Shown here in pieces: positions 31,297 through 42,586 of a stretch of DNA of 64,000 nt (the stretch's first letter is position 1; each line of letters opens with the position of its first letter). Source of the stretch: Calamus simplicifolius (Eukaryota; Streptophyta; Magnoliopsida; Arecales; Arecaceae); contig UESW01004621.1 of NCBI GenBank assembly GCA_900491605.1, positions 458,772-522,771 on the forward strand, given 5' to 3'. The notes beneath the pieces were generated by a model, which did not search any database, was not told the origin of the DNA, and worked only from the letters and a program-made list of their open reading frames with translations. A program made the position numbers and the translations under genes.

Positions 31297-32178
31297 CTAG
31301 AAGTGGGCTTGGGCTAGTCCAAGGCCCATTGGGTCGGCCCAACTTTGCATTGGGCCGTGGGCTAAGCCTGAACGAGTTTGGGTCAGATATATGCTTAAAA
31401 TTATAGCCCAACAAAATTTTAGGCTAAGCTCGGCTTATTACTTGGCCCAGCCTAAACCTAGGCTGAAGCTCAAGCTCAAAGAAGGCCCAAAGCATTGGAT
31501 TAGTTTGATCCAAATTCAAAGCATTGGATTAGTTTGATCCAAATTCAATCCCAAAATATTAAAATATAGTGGACTTTTTAAATTTTATTTAGAATTTTTT
31601 GTTAACCGTGTCACAATAGCTTCACATCATAACAATTTTTTTAGAGTGATTAGGTATAATTATTTTAAATGTTCTTTATTTTTGTGTAAACACTTGAAAA
31701 CTGAAAATTAACTCTATTAGCCCAATTTTTGGCCCAAAGGAATTGTTGTGGGTTGACCCAAATGGTTTCACGTTGGGCTTGAGCTTGAGCTTGGGTTAGA
31801 CTTTGAGCCTTAACTCAACTGAACTCATCTAAGCCTTTTCCCACTACATGGGGTCGGCTACATGAATCTGCTTCCTCCACTCTGCTCTATTCAAAACTAA
31901 GTCAACATTTAAATTATAAATAGTTCTATCTCTTTTAATTATTTTGTCCATGTTAGTGTAGGTCTACTCTACCTCTGTCCTTACCATAAATTGTTAAAAG
32001 ATCACTTTTTCTAACTAGAGTATCTAAAGGAGTGACCTCATTGTTAAGGTTAGACTTTGAGCCTAATTGTTAAAAAAGAAAAAGAAAATTCGGACCGAAG
32101 CTTGACTTGAAGCCCGAAAAAAATTTAGATTAGCCTTGGGTTAAGGCATGGCCTGACCTAGCCTGACCCACTTCCAAC
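31297..32178. mobile_element. Imperfect terminal-inverted-repeat element (hAT/MITE-like)
   Basis: The left end TCTAGAAGTGGGCTTGGGCT is an imperfect inverted copy of the right end, which on the minus strand reads GTTGGAAGTGGGTCAGGCT. The interior is rich in GGCCCA/TGGGCC and GAGCTTGGG motifs, including a direct repeat of AGCATTGGATTAGTTTGATC at 31491-31550. No transposase is seen. No clear target duplication could be matched. The element was later interrupted by the retroposon at 31811-32047. Confidence 0.45.
31811..32047 (-). mobile_element. SINE-like retroposon with 17 bp target duplication
   Basis: A 237 bp insert is flanked by perfect direct repeats GGTTAGACTTTGAGCCT at 31794-31810 and 32048-32064. 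Duplication of this length is typical of LINE-driven retroposition. Near its left end the insert carries CTAAGCC and ACATGGGGTCGGCTACATGA, a phrase found in dispersed retroposons of many flowering plants. No clean Pol III A and B boxes were found, so the copy is old or atypical. Minus orientation is inferred from the tail-like left end. Confidence 0.65.
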
Positions 32179-33045
32179 CCAATTCATTTCCAAGGATCTA
32201 CACATAAAGTGATTTCTATAAAAGTAAACGATGATTCACATGCACATTACAGGCATAGAAGCACAACAACAACATTGGGGTTCGTTTTCAAAACCTTGAG
32301 GTAAAAGCAAAAAAAAAAAAAAAAAAAGAGAAACCTGATGAAGTAGGGTCCATGCATTAAAAAAGGGTTTCCATAGGAAAACAAATTTTCATAGTAAATA
32401 TGCAACACTTTGCACAGGTCCATTCATTGGGCAAATGCTTCTAGAAGATTCACATAGCATTTTCCTTTATTGTTCTATTACTGAATTCAGGGGCTGTTTT
32501 CTTCACCATTTGCCTTAACCGGAGATAAAATTCATGCCAGCTCCAAAACTATTTTGGACTAAAAATTTAATTCTATTTCAGAGTAGGACCAATCATGCTG
32601 TTCCTTTCTTGGCAGCAGAACTCTCAGAACATAATATAGCAGTCCCACGAATCACAAAAGGAGTTTCCGGATCCTAGAAATTTCATTAATCCCTTTTTTT
32701 TTTTCCTAGTTGAATGACGTTTCACAAGACTTGACAATTGAAGCATCTTTCCCATACCATTTTATGCTCTTTATTTTTATTTTTCGATATGGTTATTCTC
32801 TATTAGCAAGATTTCTTGGAACTACTACTTTTCATGCCCATGCCTCTTCACAAAACAAAGATAATTACTCTAAAATATTTTCTCTCTAGTTGGAGTGAAA
32901 CAATCAAATTTCTTAGAGACCAAAAAAAAAATCTCTCAAAAAATCATTAGATAGCGAGAAACTCGGAAACCATACATATAGGCATAAACTTGCGTCAAGG
33001 ACTCGCATACATTTATCGAATTAACAAGGATTGGAGGAGGAGTAC
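32179..33045. other. Downstream of the PLPBP exon: no further exon seen
   Basis: This AT-rich region should hold intron 1 and later exons of the gene at 33046-33267 if it were complete. No segment on the minus strand resembles the next conserved block of the family (the WHFIG-LQSNK region). A 20 bp A-run is at about 32310. Confidence 0.5.
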
Positions 33046-33267
33046 GTGAGGGGCCTTCTCGATGAATTCCTGGACGTAGTTCTCGCCGAAACAGCGGTGG
33101 CCGGCGTCGTAGAGGTGGCCGATGAGGGAGGTGGGCTTGGTCTTGCCGACGGCCACCACACGGACATGCTCCGGCCGCCGGCCGGACCTTTCCGCGGCGC
33201 GCTGCACACGGTGAAGGACGGAGCGCAAGGCCGTCACCGCGGCCCCTTCCACAAGCGGAGCAGCCAT
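33046..33267 (-). CDS. PLP homeostasis protein (YggS/PLPBP family), first exon
   Basis: The ATG is at 33267 and 74 codons follow, to a GT splice donor (CCTCAC|GTACTC) at 33046/33045. The residues match the N-terminus of the pyridoxal-phosphate-binding YggS/PROSC family: VRVVAVGKTKP (the lysine lies in the cofactor-binding strand), YDAGHRCFGENYVQEFIEKA. These proteins bind pyridoxal phosphate in the cytosol and balance vitamin B6 and amino-acid pools. The exon has high GC against AT-rich surroundings, and a GC-rich leader extends to about 33390. Later exons are not seen in the 5.8 kb downstream, so this is either the start of a gene with a very long intron or a truncated copy. The gene symbol is left blank because plant naming varies. 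Confidence 0.75.
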
Positions 33268-33390
33268 CGTGCCCGATGCCCCGTTCGACGCGGAGTTTCT
33301 AGGTTCCGTTCCAGAGCCAGAGTGCCGCTCTTTGGATCTATTTCCCGCGACTTCGCTGCCTCAGAAGCGTCATCGCCTGGGTCGTGAAAT

Positions 33391-35639
33391 AGGGAAGCTA
33401 TAAACGACCATGTTCATGCGCCGGACAAATGTGATGGAATAATACGAACACCGGTCTAAATTAAATTTTTAACCTTTGAACCGATGTAACACTTTAGTCA
33501 TTAAAATTTACAAAGTTATAAATTAATTTTAAACTTTATTTTTTTTAAAATTTTTTTATTTAAATTTTTTAATTAAAAAGAATATAAGCTACGTGGCTTT
33601 TTATGCGTTTTTAAGCTCACCGACGCATCAATCATATGAAAGAGAGAGAAAGAAAACGGAAGCCGCGGAAGGTCAAGGAATAAGAATAAGCTATACTAAG
33701 CTTCAATTCATAGAATGGCACCCAAAAGAAAAGAAGTAAGATGGAAGGGCACTCACGCGAGGAACTCAGAGAGGTCATGTCCCTGTAGAGCACCCACTTT
33801 GCGATCATGCGGGTTCATCCGGTTAAAAATAATTGATTTTAAAAACTCCTATTCAAAAATGGCTAAAAATTTTAGTTTAAAAATTTAAATATAAAAAATT
33901 TAAAATCAAAGAAGATAAGAACTATGCCTAAAGGACTGTTTGGATTGAAAAAAATAAAGAAAATAAAGCAAAAATAAAGGAAAAAGATCATGAATTATTT
34001 TGTTTAGAATAAGAGTGAAAGAAAAGGAAAAAAGAGAATGAAAGTTACTGGTTCCTTGTTAACCAAAATATCCGTTCATTTCTTACTTTTCATTCCCTCG
34101 TTCCCATCGTAATTTTTGGATGGATATAATTATCATGTAACTCTCTTCCTTTTTTTTTCTTCCTTCTCTCCGCGAATCTTGCATTCATTTTTTTTTCAAT
34201 TTAAAAACTTTTTTCTTTTTTATCTAAACATAAAAAAATCAGCAATCCCCACAAAAGTTTTAAATTAAAATAATAATAATAAAATTCATATAACATTAAT
34301 TCTAGGGCATCTTATATTCTACAATAAATGAGATGTCCTACGGATTTACCTCACTTAGTGTTGATTGTATACATATAAAAAAATCATAGTGGATTAAACC
34401 TTGAAATAGCTTCTTAACTCAGACTTTTACTAATCACATATACAGTATGAATCAATTGGGTTTAAGTTGCCAGCGCATATTAAAAGCCTTGCGCTTAGTA
34501 CCTTAATTTTTCATGAGAATTTTTTAAGGTTAGCCCAAACCCTTAGTCACGGCCTAATATGACAATTCTCATATAGGTAAATCCTCCAAGGGTATTTGTG
34601 ACTAATACCCTACAGATAATTTACCTTGCATCAATTAAAAGTATAACTCAACCTTACATAGATTTATTTTGTCACTTTATAAGTGTACTCATCATAGGGA
34701 TGGAATGAGAATTTTTTTTAAAAAAAATTAAGCTCTAATACGATCACTCAATCAGCTTCGTTTCTACTATATTAAACCTCTTTAATAGGATCTTTAATCA
34801 CAGAGATTGGGTATCCAGTGATGTTAACCAAATAATAGGCTTAAGCCACATCCCTCTCGATGATTTTAGAAGTACTCCACTCCTAAATAGTTCCTTGATT
34901 AATTCATTTGCCAATTTTTTTTTAACTTGATAAATTCGAAGGAGATATCATTATTTATGGACTAAACCTCAAATAATAGACTCAAGCAAGATATATAGAA
35001 TTGAATACAAATAAAATAGAAGTGTATATATTAATCATAACTTGAAACACATGCTAAACTTTGTTTTTCTACTGTGCTAATAATTTAAAGATTCATTTTA
35101 GAAATCTAAGACTTCAATTGATAAAAGAAAAAGAAAGTTGCTAACAGATTCAATAATGCAAAGTAACTTAATCAAATACAAGATAAATAATGTTTAGGTA
35201 AATAAGTTGGATATTCTAACAGTTATGAGACTATTTAGTAAATTATATGTAAGCAAACTTTTTTTTATTAAATCTCATGGCAATAGATTTTAAAAGACTC
35301 AAAAATATGCACCTTACTCCTCCCCATAATCTATATAATACAAAGAAGGAATTAGTACAACATTTTAAGTTAAGCAATATTCGGTGTTTCCAACTAGTTA
35401 TTAATTTAAATAAGAAAGCAAATTAAAGCAAGTAATATATTACATGAAACCGTAATAAAGTCATCTGTAAGCATTACCTCATCGAATTTGCTGTTGATTC
35501 CTGAATCAAAGTATAATGTACATAATTATAGAAAACTTAAATAAACCTACAAGGAAAAATAAAATTTTCAAACAGAGCTACCTCTATATGCTGAGGCTGC
35601 CAACATGGAGAGTTAGGACTCATAGGTGAAGAGCTATTG
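33391..35639. other. AT-rich DNA without recognisable gene
   Basis: No frame above 60 codons and no family resemblance. The region lies between two GC-rich gene fragments in the same minus orientation. Confidence 0.6.
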
Positions 35640-35900
35640 GGTCTTTTTGGAATGTCTGGACCTAAAAGGTGCTTAGTGGGAGGGATGTCACCGTAGCCGA
35701 TGGTGCACAGTGACAATGCAGAAGTAAGGGCATCGATGTCGAGGTGGGTTTTGTCGGCGGAGAAGTGGGAGCGTTTGAGGTGTAGATGAAGACGCCGAGG
35801 GAGCGGTAGACGGTGAGGAGGGCGATGGCTTGCCACACGACGGAGGGGCTATTGAGGGAGGCCGGGGCAGGGGGCTTTCGTGGCCCCTTCCACTGGGATG
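35640..35900 (-). pseudogene. Two-pore K+ channel (TPK/KCO) fragment, broken
   Basis: On the minus strand SVVWQAIALLTVY and SLGVFIYT match the first membrane helix of plant tandem-pore K+ channels. FSADKTHLDIDAL and the selectivity filter CTIGYGDIPP follow. The pieces lie in different frames: a base is missing near 35775, and one or two small deletions lie in the pore helix. Downstream of the filter the protein-like sequence ends (about 35680). Family members carry two pores and EF hands on vacuolar or other membranes; only part of pore 1 is here. The fragment stops about 100 bp from the foldback element at 36004. Confidence 0.72.
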
Positions 35901-37065
35901 GGCCACACTTGCTAAGGGAGAGGGGGGCTTCCTCCTTTCTAGAGGTGGACACTGGATTATACCTGACACAGCAAGGCCCAGACCCATCATGCATCTAAAA
36001 TTAGGAAAACACTTTGTACATCGCCTTCGGTGCAGCAAGGCCGACGTGGGCTGCACCGCTTCTTCCGATTGGTCCACGTGGCTCCGAGTGGAAGACCTGA
36101 CAGGCGGTATGGCTTTGCTTTGACGTAACGTTCTGAACGTGACGGCCATTTAAAGCTGTTCACTTTTTTTCAAAATTACGTGCGGACGAAAATGTCCTTT
36201 CCCTCCATCATAGCGCCATTTAACGTTGTATGTCATCTGTGCAAGAAGAACAGAAGAACTCTGTTTCTTCTCCGGTCGAAAGAAATATTTCAGCATCGAG
36301 CATATTTCAGCATCGAGCGCTGAAAAACCTGGCTACTTGAGTCTGTGTAGAAAAACTTCTGGAGGAAATGTCATCCGCAGCACAAAGTAAAACTCTTTCT
36401 TCCCACTTCTTTATTACACCAACAATTTTTTTGGTTAGAGTTAGTTAATGCGTGACCAAACCGTTTAATGCGCGGGTAACTACCTTAGAACAAAATAGTT
36501 ATGACATTTTGGGAGTCATAACTATTTTGTATGCACGAATGTTATACTCTTTTAATGCGGCCCTGTTATACCTCATGAAACCCCTGATATACTGTTAAGA
36601 CACCGTAGTTACAGGCCTAGGACACCCATGCGCCAACGAAAGCTGGAGAAAAGCCTCGCGACCCGTAGTTACACGCTACGACACCCATGCGGTGTCTTTC
36701 CGGAGTGTCGTAGCTTGTTCTATGCGGTGTCTTTAAATGCTAAAAGGGTGTGTCGTGCTTATAAACGACGCTGGAGAGCAGGCCCGCGACACCCCGTATG
36801 GAGAACACCCCGCTTTAACAGTCACGTCATCGGTGTCGTCGCCTAAAAGCTAGGGTGTCGTTAGATGAGAACTGGGTGTCGTTAACAGCCTGAGTCGGTG
36901 CTGTCGTCGTTCGCGACACCCCAGTTGAAAATTGACGACACCCAAGCTCTCATCTGACGACACCCGTGCTTAGAACTGACCACGGCGAGAAGGCCCGCGA
37001 CACCCAAGTTACTAAAATTTATTTTTATTCATAAAAAAAGAAAAGAAAAAAAGTACATGAAGCCC

Positions 37066-37269
37066 TCACTGGGGCTTGTCTCCTTCGGTCGCTGCATCGG
37101 CGATCTGGCGCTGGAGGGACGCTACTTTCCCCTCCAGGTGGCTATTGACCCAACGCAGGACCTCTATCTCTTTTGTTGAAACGGCCAGGTATTGCTTGGC
37201 CGCCTTGTTGAGTCGCTCGTTGATTGCGAGCGACTCAGCATAAACCTCCGCGTCGATGGTGACCGTTGC
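37066..37269 (-). CDS. Hypothetical coiled-coil frame, left arm of foldback element
   Basis: This is an open frame of 67 residues plus stop at 37066, extending upstream without a clear ATG. It reads from ATVTIDAEVYAESLAINERL through a leucine/alanine-patterned helix (LEGKVASLQRQIADAATEGD) to a PQ end. The hydrophobic spacing suggests a coiled coil. The right arm holds the same frame with the same stop and no indel. No family is recognised. It is probably a captured gene end or a remnant of the element's own protein. Confidence 0.45.
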   Translation of the reverse strand, partial: ATVTIDAEVYAESLAINERLNKAAKQYLAVSTKEIEVLRWVNSHLEGKVASLQRQIADAATEGDKPQ

Positions 37270-37982
37270 GCGGCGGCTGCCATGGCTGCCAGTAGATCTC
37301 CCCTCGCCTCTGAAGCCATCTTGTGGTCAGTTCAAGCTGGAAAGGTGATTAACGATGGCATTCCCCCATCCATATTTAAGGTACTCCTGGCGGGTGTTTC
37401 GATTGCCATGCGCCACCATCTCAGTGTGTTCACAGGAATCGAATCGGTGAGCCACCACGCCCGCCCCCCCCCACGTTGAGTTTCGAGGGATGGGAACAGA
37501 ATAAGTTTCGGGAAGCAAACCGTCGTAAGTTTAACGTCATCCCAAGAGAAAATTCACGACACCCAGGGATGATTTGGATTTTGGCCGAAACTCCTTCGCG
37601 ACACCCCTATTGAAAGCTAGGGTGTCGTGAGCTTTCAACAGAGGTATCGCGAAGGAGTTTCGGCCGAAATCCAAATCATCCTTGGGTGTCGTGAATTTTC
37701 TCTTGGGACGACGTTAAACTTACGACGGTTTGCTTCCCGAAACTCTGTTCTGTTCCCCATCCCTCGAAAACTCAACGTGGGGGGGGGGGGGGCGTGGTGG
37801 CTCACCGATTCGATTCCTGTGAACAACCACTGAGATGGTGGCGCGTGGCAATCGAAACACCCGCCAGGAGTACCTTAAATATGGATGGGGAATGCCATCG
37901 TTATCACCTTTCCAGCTTGAACTGACCACAAGATGGCTTCCAGAGGCGAGGGAGATCTACTGGCAGCCATGGCAGCCGCCGC

Positions 37983-38186
37983 GCAACCGTCACCATCGAC
38001 GCGGAGGTTTATGCTGAGTCGCTCGCAATCAACGAGCGACTCAACAAGGCGGCCGAGCAATACCTGGCCGTTTCAACAAAAGAGATAGAGGTCCTGCGTC
38101 GGGCCAATAGCCACCTGGAGGGGAAAGTAGCGTCCCTCCAGCGCCAGATCGCCGACGCAGCGACCGAAGGAGACAAGCCCCAGTGA
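37983..38186 (+). CDS. Hypothetical coiled-coil frame, right arm of foldback element
   Basis: This is the mirror copy of 37066-37269: exactly 204 bases to the stop TGA at 38184-38186. It differs by a few bases, for example AEQYL against AKQYL and LRRANSHLE against LRWVNSHLE, plus silent changes. Upstream of this core the two arms differ by compensating one-base indels, so only the C-terminal part is clearly held. No product can be named. Confidence 0.45.
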   Translation, partial: ATVTIDAEVYAESLAINERLNKAAEQYLAVSTKEIEVLRRANSHLEGKVASLQRQIADAATEGDKPQ

Positions 38187-39269
38187 GGGCTAATGTATTT
38201 TTTTTTTTTTTTTTATAAATAAAATTAAATTTTAGTAACTTGGTTGTCGCGGGCCTTCTCGCCGTGGTCAGTTCTAAGCACGGGTGTCGTCAGATGAGAG
38301 CTTGGGTGTCGTCAATTTTCAACTGGGGTGTCGCGAACGACGACAGCACCGACTCAGGCTGTTAACGACACCCCAGTTCTCATCTTACGACACCCTAGCT
38401 TTTAGGCGACGACACCGATGACGTGACTGTTAAAGCGGGGTGTTCTCCATACGGGTGTCGCGGGCCTGCTCTCCAGCGTCGTTTATAAGCACGACACACC
38501 CTTTATAGCATTTAAAGACACCGCATGGAACAAGCTACGACACTCCGGAAAGCAACATACGAAGATCGCAAAGGTTATAAGCATGGGTGTCGTAGCGTTG
38601 TAACTACGGTGTCGCGAGGCTTTTCTCCAGCTTTCGTTTGGAGCACGGGTGTCCTAGGCCTGTAACTACGGTGTCTTAACAGTATATCAGGGGTTTCATG
38701 AGGTATAACATACTTGTTAAAAGAGTATGACATTCGTGCTTACAAAACAGTTATGACTCTCAATGTCATAACTATTTCGTTCTAAGGTAGTTACCCGCGC
38801 ATTAAACGCATTAACTAACTCTAACCAGAAAAAAACTGTTGATGTAATAAAGAAGTGGGAAGAAAGAGTTTTTACTTTGTGCTGCGGATGACATTTCCTC
38901 CAGAAGTTTTTTACACAGACTCCAGTATCCAGGTTTTCCAGCCTCGAAGCTGAATATTTTCTTTCGACCGGGAAGAAACAGAGTTCTTCTTGCACAGATG
39001 ATATAAAACGTAAAATGGCGCTATGAAGAGGGAAAGGGCATTTTCGTCCATACGCTAATTTTTAAAAAAAATGAACTGCTTTAAATGGCCGTCACGTTCA
39101 GAACGTTACGTCAAAACAAAGTCATACCGTCCGTCATATCATCCACATGTGGACCAATCGAAAGATGCGGTGTAATCCACGTAGGCTTTGCTGCACCGAG
39201 AACGATGTACAAAGTGTTTTACCCATCACAATGCTCAAGCCACCGCCGGCCCTTTGCGGCCGACAGGCC

Positions 39270-39775
39270 ACTACCTGTCCCTTTGCGGTCGACAGGCCAC
39301 TACCAGCTTCTGCCTCCCTTTCTCCTCTTCTCTCTTCTCTTTACTCCTCTCTTTTCTTTCCTCTCATGCTTCCTGAGTTAGCCGAACCAATACCGGCTCG
39401 CTCGGCCGCTGCTGACATCGCCATCAGCCAGCCAGCTCGTAGCCAGCGAACCGGTCACCGCCAGCACCAGCTACTGCCTCCCTTTATCCTCTTCTTCTCT
39501 TTCTCTTCTCTCTTTTCTTTCCTCCCATGCTTCCTGATTCAGCTGAACCAATACCGGCTCGCTCGGCCTCTGCTAACATCGCCATCGGCCAGCCAGCTCG
39601 TCGCCAGCGGCCGGTCACCCCAGCACCAGCTTTCTCCTCTTCTCTCTTCTCTTTCCTCTTCTTTCTTTTCTTTCCTCCCATGCTTCCTGATTCAACCGAA
39701 CCAATACCAGCTCGCTCAGCCACTGCTGACATCGCCATCGGCAAGCCAGCTCGTCGCCGCAAATGCCGATAGCCT
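39270..39775 (+). repeat. Minisatellite of three roughly 155 bp units
   Basis: Three units carry, in order: ACCAGCT with TCTCCTCTTCTCTCTTCTCT pyrimidine tract, CATGCTTCCTGA, GAACCAATACC(G/A)GCTCGCTC, and GACATCGCCATC(A/G)GC. Starts lie near 39300, 39455 and 39610. Frames across it are repetitive and not credible genes. It begins 50 bp from the right end of the foldback element. Confidence 0.8.
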
Positions 39776-40377
39776 CCGGCGGGCCACACCATCCCTCGCC
39801 CTCTCTATTTCTCATCGACAGCACAGCCACCACAGTTGGCTATCGATGTAAGGGTGGCATGTCCGACCCTCCACCCGGCCAGCCCATACCGAACGCCACC
39901 CCGAAGCCAATCGAAAAGCCGGCGAGCTCGTTCAGCCATGTCTTACCCAGTCACGAGAGCTGTTCCACTCGACTCATCGCGGCAAGGTCCAACACCCAAG
40001 GGTTATCGCAGGCACCGGCGGCCCCTCTTTCAGAGCCGGGTCCTTCCCGGGTTCCATGCCCGAGCAAGGGTCCGGTTGACCCTTGCCTCCATTGGCATCG
40101 AGAATACCCGGGGCTGCTGCCATGGCTCTGTTCCTCTTTGAACAGAGCCATGGCACAAATACGCTATGATCCCATCAAAAACCCACATAATCACATGATA
40201 AACGATTATGAATCCATGATAGAATAAAAATAGCATGAGATTTTGGAATTTACTTGAAGATTTAAGCTTGATTTAGAGCTAGGGACGAACGGATTGAACA
40301 AGGAAGGCTTCCTGTTCACCCTTCGAGGCGGATGATGCTCACCAACAAGCTGACTATAAGAGCAGTGGGAGGAGATA
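39776..40377. other. Unique sequence between minisatellite and deleted chromovirus
   Basis: A GC-balanced stretch (39776-40150) ends in a palindrome around GGCTCTGTTC/GAACAGAGCC at 40125-40151. AT-rich DNA then runs up to the element's target duplication AGATA at 40373-40377. No family is recognised in any frame. Confidence 0.5.
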
Positions 40378-41654
40378 TGTCACGCCCCAGGTCTAGGGAT
40401 TTTTTTTTTCTAAGGCCCTCCCTGAGCGTGCCGGCACCCAAGGTCCTCCCTTGAGTCAGCCTCTCCTCTCAAAGTCCCGTAGCCCCTTAGAATGCTACGT
40501 GCACCACCCTCACCCAAACACACAAGCACAATTACGGGGAATCCCCAACCTTCATTGATCATACACAACAAAGGATACAAGCCTCCAGGAGTAAGTAGAT
40601 CTCTCCCCTAATCTACCCGCACTTTAGCCACAAAGTGCTTACAACACTCCCTACCCAACCCAATGCCATGGCATGGTCCTTATATAGCTGGTTGGACCCA
40701 TGCCTCCACTATCTCAAGCAAGTGGGGCGGTTGGAATAACCACCTGGTGGTTATAGTTGGTTGGCACCCACTCCCCCATGAAGTGAGCCCATGTCCCTCA
40801 CATGGTGCCACATAAGACACCACTCAGCCCATGATGTGCACTACCCAAGGTGGTTGCCATAACCACTTGGGATCATGGCCTTCAACTTCCTCCAAGTGGG
40901 TGGTTGGGCAACTTCCACTTGGCCCACTCTCCCCAGTCTCCGCTGGTCATGCGCGCCTCCTGCGCGCATGTGCTGGTTGTTTGCAGCTTGGCCGGGCGGT
41001 TGGACAACCGCCCGGGTGTGCGCCAGCCGTGCGTGCGCCCTGCGCGCGCCCTGTCGCCCCACGCCATCCTCTTGGCCCAATGTGTTGGGCGGTTCCAGCC
41101 ACCGCCCCCATGACTGCAACCATCCATCGAGAGTCCTGAAGTTGAAACCGCTCGCCATGCCTTCATGTCCGCCATGCGCGCCACGCGTCCGTGCTATCTC
41201 CGCGCATGTTGCTGGCCTCCTACCAGCCTTGCGTCCATGTCGTGTCATCTTTTGGCTGATGCGCTTCGGCCCGCGCGGTCTGCGCGGCCTCACTTGGCAA
41301 GACCCGCCTGTGGTCCTGCCCCACGCTTCGCTGCCCCTGCTGCGTCGCGTCACGCTGGGGTCTCCTTCCCCTGCGTGAGGTTCCCTCCATGGAACCTCGC
41401 TGTGGTCGGATCCGCATGTGCGCCATGGCCCTTGGCATTCATCCTAATGCCGACCCCTGGCAGTACTGGCGCACCGCCAAGCTCCTTGACACCCTGCTCC
41501 CTGGGCATCCGTCCGACCCTTGACCCTCTGCGGCCAAGTCACTTGGGCACCGACCCAAGTATGGCGAACCTCATCTCGTCCGCCACGCGCACTGCCGCCC
41601 CTGCAGCGCGCCACGCCTCGGCACCGACCTAGGCGTCAGGTTGGGGGCGTGACA
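40378..41654 (-). repeat. 3' LTR of the deleted chromovirus
   Basis: This 1277 bp LTR starts TGTCACGCCCCAGG and ends GGGGGCGTGACA. TATATAGC at about 40680 may be relevant only on the plus strand. The purine tract CAAGTGGGGAGGAT (minus strand) follows at 41655-41668. Confidence 0.92.
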
Positions 41655-41698
41655 ATCCTCCCCACTTGAAGACGCAGACGCCCTCGTCGCGTAGCTCT

Positions 41699-42300
41699 TC
41701 ATGTAAGCCTGGATCTCCCGCTCATATCGCCATAATGCTTCGGCTTTCTCCCAACCTGCATCGGAAAGGTCCCTCCTTTCCACTGGATCAAATACTCGGT
41801 GTGTTTCCCATGCTTGCTGGAAACTGCCAATTTGATCTTCTCGAAGGCTGCTTGACACGACTTGGACCAGACCCACTTCTGATCCTTCTTCAGCAAGTCT
41901 ATCAAGGGGCTCACTTCTCTAGAATAACCCGGGATGAACCTTCGATAATAGTTAGCCAAGCCGAGGAAAGATCTCAGCTCGGTAACACTCGTGGGCGCCG
42001 GCCACTCCATGATCGCCTGGACCTTCCGCTCGTCCATGCGAATGCTCCCATGACCGACCCAATGTCCAAGGAACTTAATTTCCTTGCAGGAAAACTCACA
42101 TTTTTCCTTTTTGATGAAGAGTTGGTGCTCCCGCAACCGAGTGAGAACACGCCTCAGATGATCTAAGTGTTCTTCCAATGAACCACTATAGACCACTATG
42201 TCATCCAAGTAAACAACCACAAACTCGTCGAGAAACTCATAAAGCACATTTGTCATCAAGTTGCAGAAGGTAGCATGTCCTTGCTTTAGCCCTTTGCAGA
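41699..42300 (-). pseudogene. Deleted chromovirus RT core fused to chromodomain start
   Basis: The frame enters RT at ATFCNLMTNVLYEFL, directly after a QICKGLKQG leader that normally lies far upstream, so the RT fingers are deleted. It keeps VVVYLDDIVVYSG and SFLGLANYYRRF. After KIKLAVSS it jumps to EYLIQWKGG of the chromodomain, deleting RNase H and integrase, and then loses frame. The joins look like clean internal deletions. Confidence 0.85.
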
Positions 42301-42586
42301 TCTGTTTGGCGGATGCCACCGCCTGGATCCCTCCTTCTGCTGACCCGCCAGCGCTGTGCGCCTCCTGCGCACATCTGGCCCTTTTGTGCTTGATGTATGT
42401 AGGACACGCCGCCTGCGCGCCCTGTTCGACCGTGGCGGATAGGGGTGCGCACTCCTGCGCACCCGCCTGTACACCACCGTGGCGCGCCTCCTGCGCACCA
42501 CAATTCGACCCGCCTTGCGTGTGCCCCGGCGCGCGCTGTACTGCGCCCGCCTTCACGCCACCACCACGCGCCTCCTGCGCGCTGGT

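Larger units (their letters stand above)
36004..39223. mobile_element. 3.2 kb foldback (palindromic) element with GGTGTCG arrays
   Basis: The left arm (36004 to about 37618) and right arm (about 37630 to 39223) are long inverted copies with a spacer of about a dozen bases near 37624. Outer ends are GGAAAACACTTTGTACAT and ATGTACAAAGTGTTTTAC. Each arm has about a dozen GGTGTCG/CGACACC motifs spaced 15-60 bp apart, an A/T-run, and a 68-codon frame. Arms differ by scattered substitutions and small indels. No matching target duplication was found, and no transposase is encoded. The ends recall Mutator-type or foldback elements, but assignment is open. Confidence 0.85.

Noticed and set aside
39836..40236. 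Frames of 60-150 codons between minisatellite and deleted chromovirus
   Set aside because: Several overlapping frames on both strands with no recognisable domain or consistent codon pattern.
40831..41632. Frames over 100 codons inside the LTRs of the deleted chromovirus
   Set aside because: They are duplicated in both LTRs (40831 and 44050), lie on both strands, and are disrupted by indels between copies.
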